Assembly: GCA_964019165.1 (NCBI GenBank)
Contig: OZ025272.1
Location: 6,032,993 to 6,096,992, forward strand
Direction: 5' to 3'
Length of the DNA stretch: 64,000 nucleotides
DNA from: Mastigias papua
Lineage: Eukaryota > Cnidaria > Scyphozoa > Rhizostomeae > Mastigiidae
Within the stretch, counting starts at the first letter, position 1. The number at the start of each line of letters is the position of its first letter. The position numbers were made by a program, and so were the translations under genes. Below the pieces are notes generated by a model. That model was not told where the DNA came from and ran no database searches. It saw nothing but the letters and a program-made list of their open reading frames with translations. Shown piece after piece: positions 51,701-62,482 of this stretch.

Positions 51701-54700
51701 AGCTTAAAAAAGCCTTACATGTGGCAAAATTGACAATACTATGCAATGGCTACATTTGACTATAAGTGTGTGTGTAACAGCGCCAAACCATAATCTAAGC
51801 CCTTTTGTGCATTGAGTCAAGCAATTTTAATATGATATGACCATCAGATGTGTAGTCATTGCTGTATTGTCAGTGTTTGCACACATACGTATTTTAAGTC
51901 CATTACAGGTAATGATCAATTGTGCATATACTGTTGTATGCTTGAAATTCTGTGCAAGTGCGTCAATCTCATGCATCAAACGTCTTTTACATGTATTGTT
52001 GGACCGTTGTCAGTAGTTTAGCCAATGCTTCCTACTCATATTGGCTTTAGTCTTTGACTTTACACTACATACACTATATAGAGCTTTAAAGTGCCTTACA
52101 TGTGGCAAACTTGACAATACTATGCAATGGCTACATTTGACTATAAATGTGTGTGTTACAGCGCCAAACCATAATCTAAGCATTTTTGTGCATTGAGTCA
52201 AGCACTTTTAATATGATATGACCATCAGATGTGTAGTCATTGCTGTATTGTCAGTGTTTGCACACATACGTATTTTACGCCCATTACAGGTAATGATCAA
52301 TTGTGCATATACCGTTGTATGGTTGAAATTCTGTGCAAGTGCGTCAATCTCATGCATCAAACGTCTTTTACATGTATGGTTGGACCGTTGTCAGTAGTTT
52401 AGCCAATGCTTCCTACTCATATTAGGTTTAGTCTTTGTTTTTACACTACATACACTATATAGAGCTTAAAAAAGCCTCACATGTGGCAAAATTGACAATA
52501 CTATGCAATGGCTACATTTGACTATAACTGTGTGTAACATCGCCAAACCATAGTCTAAGCAGTTTTGTGCATTGAGTCAAGCATTTTTAATATGATATGA
52601 CCATCAGATGTGTAGTCATTGCTGTATTCTCAGTGGTTGCACACATACGTATTTTAGGCCCATTACAGGTAATGATCAATTGTGCATATACTGTTGTATG
52701 ATTGAAATTCTGTGCAAGTGCGTCAATCTCATGCATCAAACTTCTTTTATATGTATGGTTGCACCGTTGTCAGTAGTTTAGCCAATGCTTCCTACTCGTA
52801 TTAGCTTTAGTCTTAGGTTTTACACTACATACACTATATAGAGCGTAAAAGTGCCTTACATGTGGCAAAATTGACAATACTATGCAATGGCTACATTTGA
52901 CTATAAATGTGTGTGTAACAGCGCCAAACCATAGTCTAAGCAGTTTTGTGCATTGAATCAAGCACTTTTAATATGATATGACCATCAGATGTGTAGTCAT
53001 TGCTGTATTGTCAGTGTTTGCACACATACGTATTTTAGGCCCATTACAGGTAATGATCAATTGTGCATATACTGTTGTATGGTTGAAATTCTGTGCAAGT
53101 GCGTCAATCTCATGCATCAAACGTCGTTTACATCTATAGTTGCACCGATGTCAGTAGGTTAGCCAATGCTTCCTACTCATATTAGCTTGAGTCTTTGTTT
53201 TTACACTACATACACTATATAGAGCTTTAAAGTGCCTTACATGTGGCAAAATTGACAATACTATGCAATGGCTACATTTGACTATAAATGTGTGTGTTAC
53301 AGCGCCAAACCATAATCTAAGCATTTTTGTGCATTGAGTCAAGCACTTTTAATATGATATGACCATCAGATGTGTAGTCATTGCTGTATTGTCAGTGTTT
53401 GCACACATACGTATTTTACGCCCATTACAGGTAATGAGCAATTGTGCATATACTGTTGTATGGTTGAAATTCTGTGCAAGTGCGTCAATCTCATGCATCA
53501 AACGTCTTTTACATCTATGGTTGCACCGATATCAGTAGTATAGCCAATGCTTCCAACTCATATTGGCTTTAGTCTTTGTTTTTACACTACATACACTATA
53601 TAGAGCGTAAAAGTGCCTTACATGTGGCAAAATTGACAATACTATGCAATGGCTACATTTGACTATAAATGTGTGTGTTACAGCGCCAAACCATAATCTA
53701 AGCATTTTTGTGCATTGAGTCAAGCACTTTTAATATGATATGACCATCAGATGTGCAGTCATTGCTGTATTGTCAGTGTTTGCACACATACGTATTTTAC
53801 GCCCATTACAGGTAACGATCAATTGTGCATATACTGTTGTATGGTTGAAATTCTGTGCAAGTGCGTCAATCTCATGCATCAAACGTCTTTTACATCTATG
53901 GTTGCACCGATATCAGTAGCGTAGCCAATGCTTCCAACTCATATTGGCTTTAGTCTTTGTTTTTACACTACATACACTATATAGAGCTTTAAAGTGCCTT
54001 ACATGTTGCAAAATTGACAATACTATGCAATGGCTACATTTGACTATAAATGTGTGTGTTACACCGCAACACCATAATCTAAGCATTTTTGTGCATTGAA
54101 TCAAGCACTTTTAATATGATATGACCATCAGATGTGTAGTCATTGCTGTATTTTCAGTGGTTGTACACATACGTATTTTAGGCCCATTACAGGTAATGGT
54201 CAATTGTGCATATACTGTTGTATGGGTGAAATTCTGTGCAAATGCGTGAATCTCATGCATCAACCGTCTTTTACATGTATGGTTGCACCGTTGTCAGTAG
54301 TTTAGCCAATGCTTCCTACTCGTATTAGCTTTAGTCTTTGTTTTTACACTACATACACTATATAGAGCTTAAAAAAGCCTTACATGTGGCAAAATTGACA
54401 ATACTATGCAATGGCTACATTTGACTATAAGTGTGTGTGTAACAGCGCCAAACCATAATCTAAGCCCTTTTGTGCATTGAGTCAAGCAATTTTAATATGA
54501 TATGACCATCAGATGTGTAGTCATTGCTGTATTGTCACTGTTTGCACACATACGTATTTTAAGTCCATTACAGGTAATGATCAATTGTGCATATACTGTT
54601 GTATGCTTGAAATTCTGTGCAAGTGCGTCAATCTCATGCATCAAACGTCTTTTACATGTATTGTTGGACCGTTGTCAGTAGTTTAGCCAATGCTTCCTAC

Positions 54701-57700
54701 TCATATTGGCTTTAGTCTTTGACTTTACACTACATACACTATATAGAGCTTTAAAGTGCCTTACATGTGGCAAACTTGACAATACTATGCAATGGCTACA
54801 TTTGACTATAAATGTGTGTGTTACAGCGCCAAACCATAATCTAAGCATTTTTGTGCGTTGAGTCAAGCACTTTTAATATGATATGACCATCAGATGTGTA
54901 GTCATTGCTGTATTGTCAGTGTTTGCACACATACGTATTTTACGCCCATTACAGGTAATGATCAATTGTGCATATACCGTTGTATGGTTGAAATTCTGTG
55001 CAAGTGCGTCAATTTCATGCATCAAACGTCTTTTACATGTATGGTTGGACCGTTGTCAGTAGTTTAGCCAATGCTTCCTACTCATATTAGGTTTAGTCTT
55101 TGTTTTTACACTACATACACTATATAGAGCTTAAAAAAGCCTCACATGTGGCAAAATTGACAATACTATGCAATGGCTACATTTGACTATAACTGTGTGT
55201 AACATCGCCAAACCATAGTCTAAGCAGTTTTGTGCATTGAGTCAAGCATTTTTAATATGATATGACCATCAGATGTGTAGTCATTGCTGTATTTTCAGTG
55301 GTTGCACACATACGTATTTTAGGCCCATTACAGGTAATGATCAATTGTGCATATACTGTTGTATGATTGAAATTCTGTGCAAGTGCGTCAATCTCATGCA
55401 TCAAACTTCTTTTATATGTATGGTTGCACCGTTGTCAGTAGTTTAGCCAATGCTTCCTACTCGTATTAGCTTTAGTCTTAGGTTTTACACTACATACACT
55501 ATATAGAGCGTAAAAGTGCCTTACATGTGGCAAAATTGACAATACTATGCAATGGCTACATTTGACTATAAATGTGTGTGTAACAGCGCCAAACCATAGT
55601 CTAAGCAGTTTTGTGCATTGATTCAAGCACTTTTAATATGATATGACCATCAGATGTGTAGTCATTGCTGTATTGTCAGTGTTTGCACACATACGTATTT
55701 TAGGCCCATTACAGGTAATGATCAATTGTGCATATACTGTTGTATGGTTGAAATTCTGTGCAAGTGCGTCAATCTCATGCATCAAACGTCTTTTACATAT
55801 ATTGTTGGACCGTTGTCAGTAGTTTAGCCAATGCTTCCTACTCATATTGGCTTTAGTCTTTGACTTTACACTACATACACTATATAGAGCTTTAAAGTGC
55901 CTTACATGTGGCAAACTTGACAATACTATGCAATGGCTACATTTGACTATAAATGTGTGTGTTACAGCGCCAAACCATAATCTAAGCATTTTTGTGCATT
56001 GAGTCAAGCACTTTTAATATGATATGACCATCAGATGTGTAGTCATTGCTGTATTGTCAGTGTTTGCACACATACGTATTTTACGCCCATTACAGGTAAT
56101 GATCAATTGTGCATATACCGTTGTATTGTTGAAATTCTGTGCAAGTGCGTCAATCTCATGCATCAAACGTCTTTTACATGTATGGTTGGACCGTTGTCAG
56201 TAGTTTAGCCAATGCTTCCTACTCATATTAGGTTTAGTCTTTGTTTTTACACTACATACACTATATAAAGCTTAAAAAAGCCTCACATGTGGCAAAATTG
56301 ACAATACTATGCAATGGCTACATTTGACTATAACTGTGTGTAACATCGCCAAACCATAGTCTAAGCAGTTTTGTGCATTGAGTCAAGCATTTTTAATATG
56401 ATATGACCATCAGATGTGTAGTCATTGCTGTATTTTCAGTGGTTGCACACATACGTATTTTAGGCCCATTACAGGTAATGATCAATTGTGCATATACTGT
56501 TGTATGATTGAAATTCTGTGCAAGTGCGTCAATCTCATGCATCAAACTTCTTTTATATGTATGGTTGCACCGTTGTCAGTAGTTTAGCCAATGCTTCCTA
56601 CTCGTATTAGCTTTAGTCTTAGGTTTTACACTACATACACTATATAGAGCGTAAAAGTGCCTTACATGTGGCAAAATTGACAATACTATGCAATGGCTAC
56701 ATTTGACTATAAATGTGTGTGTAACAGCGCCAAACCATAGTCTAAGCAGTTTTGTGCATTGAATCAAGCACTTTTAATATGATATGACCATCAGATGTGT
56801 AGTCATTGCTGTATTGTCAGTGTTTGCACACATACGTATTTTAGGCCCATTACAGGTAATGATCAATTGTGCATATACTGTTGTATGGTTGAAATTCTGT
56901 GCAAGTGCGTCAATCTCATGCATCAAACGTCGTTTACATCTATAGTTGCACCGATGTCAGTAGGTTAGCCAATGCTTCCTACTCATATTAGCTTGAGTCT
57001 TTGTTTTTACACTACATACACTATATAGAGCTTTAAAGTGCCTTACATGTGGCAAAATTGACAATACTATGCAATGGCTACATTTGACTATAAATGTGTG
57101 TGTTACAGCGCCAAACCATAATCTAAGCATTTTTGTGCATTGAGTCAAGCACTTTTAATATGATATGACCATCAGATGTGTAGTCATTGCTGTATTGTCA
57201 GTGTTTGCACACATACGTATTTTACGCCCATTACAGGTAATGAGCAATTGTGCATATACTGTTGTATGGTTGAAATTCTGTGCAAGTGCGTCAATCTCAT
57301 GCATCAAACGTCTTTTACATCTATGGTTGCACCGATATCAGTAGTATAGCCAATGCTTCCAACTCATATTGGCTTTAGTCTTTGTTTTTACACTACATAC
57401 ACTATATAGAGCTTTAAAGTGCCTTACATGTGGCAAAATTGACAATACTATGCAATGGCTACATTTGACTATAAATGTGTGTGTTACACCGCAACACCAT
57501 AATCTAAGCATTTTTGTGCATTGAATCAAGCACTTTTAATATGATATGACCATCAGATGTGTAGTCATTGCTGTATTTTCAGTGGTTGTACACATACGTA
57601 TTTTAGGCCCATTACAGGTAATGATCAATTGTGCATATACTGTTGTATGGGTGAAATTCTGTGCAAGTGCGTCAATCTCATGCATCAAACGTCTTTTACA

Positions 57701-59050
57701 TGTATGGTTGGACCGTTGTCAGTAGTTTAGCCAATGCTTCCTACTCATATTAGGTTTAGTCTTTGTTTTTACACTACATACACTATATAGAGCTTAAAAA
57801 AGCCTCACATGTGGCAAAATTGACAATACTATGCAATGGCTACATTTGACTATAACTGTGTGTAACATCGCCAAACCATAGTCTAAGCAGTTTTGTGCAT
57901 TGAGTCAAGCATTTTTAATATGATATGACCATCAGATGTGTAGTCATTGCTGTATTTTCAGTGGTTGCACACATACGTATTTTAGGCCCATTACAGGTAA
58001 TGATCAATTGTGCATATACTGTTGTATGATTGAAATTTTGTGCAAGTGCGTCAATCTCATGCATCAAACTTCTTTTATATGTATGGTTGCACCGTTGTCA
58101 GTAGTTTAGCCAATGCTTCCTACTCGTATTAGCTTTAGTCTTAGGTTTTACACTACATACACTATATAGAGCGTAAAAGTGCCTTACATGTGGCAAAATT
58201 GACAATACTATGCAATGGCTACATTTGACTATAAATGTGTGTGTAACAGCGCCAAACCATAGTCTAAGCAGTTTTGTGCATTGAATCAAGCACGTTTAAT
58301 ATGATATGACCATCAGATGTGTAGTCATTGCTGTATTGTCAGTGTTTGCACACATACGTATTTTAGGCCCATTACAGGTAATGATCAATTGTGCATATAC
58401 TGTTGTATCGTCGAAATTCTGTGCAAGTGCGTCAATCTCATGCATCAAACGTCGTTTACATCTATAGTTGCACCGATGTCAGTAGGTTAGCCAATGCTTC
58501 CTACTCATATTAGCTTTAGTCTTTGTTTTTACACTACATACACTATATAGAGCTTTAAAGTGCCTTACATGTGGCAAAATTGACAATACTATGCAATGGC
58601 TACATTTGACTATAAATGTGTGTGTTACAGCGCCAAACCATAATCTAAGCATTTTTGTGCATTGAGTCAAGCACTTTTAATATGATATGACCATCAGATG
58701 TGTAGTCATTGCTGTATTGTCAGTGTTTGCACACATACGTATTTTACGCCCATTACAGGTAATGAGCAATTGTGCATATACTGTTGTATGGTTGAAATTC
58801 TGTGCAAGTGCGTCAATCTCATGCATCAAACGTCTTTTACATCTATGGTTGCACCGATATCAGTAGTATAGCCAATGCTTCCAACTCATATTGGCTTTAG
58901 TCTTTGTTTTTACACTACATACACTATATAGAGCTTTAAAGTGCCTTACATGTGGCAAACTTGACAATACTATGCAATGGCTACATTTGACTATAAATGT
59001 GTGTGTTACAGCGCCAAACCATAATCTAAGCATTTTTGTGCATTGAGTCA
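48790..59050. repeat. Shuffled higher-order repeat region (6-, 7-, 3- and 4-monomer spacings)
   Basis: Four marker monomers recur in order. Type A ('cagtagcgtagcc', 'ccgcaacacc') lies at about 48,964, 51,248 and 53,913, with a relative at 57,338. Type B ('gactttacac', 'caaacttgac') lies at 49,726, 52,010, 54,675 and 55,816. Type C ('cttaggttttac', 'aaacttcttttatatg') lies at 50,486, 52,770, 55,435, 56,576 and 58,098. Type D ('tctatagttgcaccg') lies at 50,867, 53,151, 56,957 and 58,479. Spacings are 2,284, 2,665, 1,141 and 1,522 bp, that is six, seven, three and four monomers each minus 2 bp, because one monomer carries the 2-bp deletion. Copies are nearly identical. The full order A-x-B-x-C-D is complete twice and then trimmed. 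Confidence 0.92.
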
Positions 59051-62000
59051 AGCACTTTTAATATGATGTGACCATCAGATGTGTAGTCATTGCTGTATTT
59101 TCAGTGGTTGTACACATACGTATTTTAGGCCCATTACAGGTAATGGTCAATTGTGCATATACTGTTGTATGGGTGAAATTCTGTGCAAATGCGTGAATCT
59201 CATGCATCAACCGTCTTTTACATGTATGGTTGCACCGTTGTCAGTAGTTTAGCCAATGCTTCCTACTCGTATTAGCTTTAGTCTTTGTTTGTACACTACA
59301 TACACTATATAGAGCTTAAAAAAGCCTTACATGTGGCAAAATTGACAATACTATGCAATGGCTACATTTGACTATAAGTGTGTGTGTAACAGCGCCAAAC
59401 CATAATCTAAGCCGTTTTGTCCATTGAGTCAAGTATTTTTAATATGATATCACCATCAGATGTGTAGTCATTGCTGTATTGTCAGTGTTTGCACACATAC
59501 GTATTTTAAGTCCATTACAGGTAATGATCAATTGTGCATATACTGTTGTATGCTTGAAATTCTGTGCAAGTGCGTCAATCTCATGCATCAAACGTCTTTT
59601 ACATGTATTGTTGGACCGTTGTCAGTAGTTTAGCCAATGCTTCCTACTCATATTGGCTTTAGTCTTTGACTTTACACTACATACACTATATAGAGCTTTA
59701 AAGTGCCTTACATGTGGCAAACTTGACAATACTATGCAATGGCTACATTTGACTATAAATATGTGTGTAACATCGCCAAACCATAGTCTAAGCAGTTTTG
59801 TGCATTGAGTCAAGCACTATTAATTTGATATGACCATCAGATGTGTAGTCATTGCTGTATTGTCAGTGTTTGCACACATACGTATTTTAGGCCCATTACA
59901 GGTAATGATCAATTGTGCATATACTGTTGTATGGTTGAAATTCTGTGCAAGTGCGTCAATGTTATGCATCAAATGTCTTTTACGTGTATTGTTGCAAATA
60001 TGTCAGTAGTGTAGCCAATGCTTCCTACTCATATTGGCTTTAGTCTTTGTTTTTTCGCTACATACACTATATAGAGGTTTAAAGTGCGTTACATGTGGCA
60101 AAATTGACAATACTATGCAATGGCTACATTTGACTATAAATGTGTGTGTTACAGCGCCAAACCATAATCTAAACATTTTTGTGCATTGAGTCAAGCACTT
60201 TAAATATGATATGACCATCAGATGTGTAGTCATTGCTGTATTGTCAGTGTTTGCACACATACGTATTTTAGGCCCATTACAGGTAATGATCAATTGTGCA
60301 TATACTGTTGTATGGTTGACATTCTGTGCAAGTGCGTCAATCTCATGCATCAAACGTCTTTTATATGTATGGTTGGACCGATGTCAGTAGTTTAGCCAAA
60401 GCTTCCTACTCATATTAGCTTTAGTCTTTGGTTTTACACTTAACACACTAGATAGAGCTTAAAACAGCCTTACATGTGGCAAAATTGACAATACTATGCA
60501 ATGGCTACATTTCACTATGAATGTGTGTGTAACAGCGCCAAACCATCGTCTAAGCAGTTTTGTGCATTGAATCAAGCACTTTTAATATGATATGACAATC
60601 AGTTGTGTAGTCATTGCTGTATTTTCAGAGTTTGCACACATACGTATTTTAGGCCCATTGCAGGTAATGATCAATTGTGCATATACTGTTGTATGGTTGA
60701 AATTCTGTGCAAATGCGTCAATCTCATGCATCAAACGTCTTTTACATCTATGGTTGCAACGATGTCAGTAGTGTAGCCAATGCTTCCTACTCATATTAGC
60801 TTTAGTCTTTGGTTTTACACTTAACACACTATATAGAGTTTAACAAAGCCTTACATGTGGCAAAATTGACAATACTATGCAATGGCTACATTTGACTATG
60901 AATGTGTGTGTAACAGCGCCAAACCATAGTCTAAGCAGTTTTGTGCATTGAATCAAGCACTTTTAATATGATATGACAATCAGATGTGTAGTCATTGCTG
61001 TATTTTCAGTGTTTGCACACATACGTATTTTAGGCCCATTACAGGTAATGATCAATTGTGCATATACTGTTGTATGGTTGAAATTCTGTGCAAGTGCGTC
61101 AATCTCATGCATCAAACATTTTTTGTAAATGTATTGTTGCACCGTTGTCAGTAGTTTAGCCAATGCTTCCTACTCATATTGGCTTTAGTCTTTGTTTTTA
61201 AACTACATACACTATATAGAGCTTTAAAGTGCCTTACATGTGGCAAAATTGACAATACTATGCAATGGCTACATTTGACTATAAATGTGTGTGTTACAGC
61301 GCCAAACCATAATCTAAGCAGCTTTGTGCATTTAGTCAAGCACTTTTAATATGATATGACCATTTGATGTGTAGTCATTGCTGTATTGTCAGTGTTTGCA
61401 CACATACGTATTTTAGGCCCATTACAGGTAATGATCAATTGTGCATATACTGTTGTATGGTTGAAATTCTGTGCAAGTGCGTCAATCTCATGCATCAAAC
61501 GTCGTTTACATGTATGGTTGGACCGTTGTCAGTAGTTTAGCCAATGCTTCCTACTCATATTAGCTTTAGTCTTTGTTTTTACACTACATACACTATATAG
61601 AGCTTTAAACTGCCTTACATGTGGCAAAATTTACAATACTATGCAATGGCTACATTTTACTATAAATGTGTGCGTAACAGCGCCAATCCATAATCTAAGC
61701 ATTTGTGTGCATTGAGTCATGCATTTTTAATATGATATGACCATCAGACCTGTAGTCATTGCTGTTTTGTCAGTGTTTGCACACATACGTATTTTAGGCC
61801 CATTACAGGTAATGATCAAGTGTGCATATACTGTTCTATAGTTGAAATTCTGTGCAAGTGCGTCAATCTCAGGCATCAAACGTCTTTTACATCTATGGTT
61901 GCACTGATGTCAGTAGTTTAGCCAATGCTTCCTACTCATATTGGCTTTAGTCTTTGTTTTTACACTACATACACTATATAGAGCTTTAAAGTGCCTTACA

Positions 62001-62059
62001 TGTGGCAAAATTGACAATACTATGCAATGGCTACATTTGACTATAAATGTGTGTGTTAC

Positions 62060-62440
62060 AGCGCCAAACCATAATCTAAGCAGTTTTGTGCATTGAATCA
62101 AGCACTTTTAATATGATATGACCATCAGATGTGTAGTCATTGCTGTATTGTCAGTGTTTGCACACATACGTATTTTAGGCCCATTACAGGTAATGATCAA
62201 TTGTGCATATACTGTTGTATGGGTGAAATTCTGTGCAAGTGCGTCAATCTCATGCATCAAACGTCTTTTACATCTATGGGTGCACCGTTGTCAGTAGTTT
62301 AGCCAATGCTTCCTACTCATATTGGCTTTAGTCTTTGTTTTTACACTACATACACTATATAGAGCTTTAAAGTGCCTTACATGTGGCAAAATTGACAATA
62401 CTATGCAATGGCTACATTTGACTATAAATGTGTGTGTTAC
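62060..62440. repeat. Representative near-consensus satellite monomer
   Basis: This copy is exactly 381 bp from one 'agcgcc' mark to the next and carries the commonest state at most variable sites, so it is a convenient reference monomer. Self-complementary short sites in it include ATACGTAT, CTATATAG, CAATTG, TGATCA, ATGCAT and ACATGT. I see no CENP-B-box-like motif, no telomere repeat and no long hairpin. Its minus strand holds a 63-codon open frame that recurs throughout the array and that I regard as non-coding. Confidence 0.9.
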
Positions 62441-62482
62441 AGCGCCAAACCATAATCTAAGCAGCTTTGTGCATTGAGTCAA
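62291..62482 (-). other. Recurrent 63-codon minus-strand open frame, judged non-coding (typical copy)
   Basis: A frame starting MTQCTKLLRLWF and ending MSRKHWLNY opens in a large share of monomers, usually 192 bp, at 381-bp steps. I do not recognise the product and see no domain, signal peptide or catalytic motif; its few hydrophobic residues do not make a clear membrane segment. The frame persists because the satellite is homogenised and 381 is divisible by three. Between copies most base changes alter the residue (A/D/G, L/M, H/Q/L, K/N/Y, T/K), and many copies are broken by stops or lost starts, which is not what purifying selection would leave. I see no promoter, intron structure or poly(A) context specific to it. 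Calling it a gene family would be wrong on present evidence. Confidence 0.85.

Noticed and set aside
62165..62205. 'cattacaggtaatg' as a splice donor and 'gtgtgttacag' as a splice acceptor repeated in each monomer
   Set aside because: Both are weak consensus matches fixed by the repeat. No exon-like open frame connects them on the plus strand.
62390..62430. Promoter-like 'ttgaca ... tactat' and 'ctataaat' motifs in every monomer
   Set aside because: They resemble bacterial -35/-10 or TATA elements only by short chance matches in AT-rich DNA. They recur because the monomer recurs, and no gene follows.
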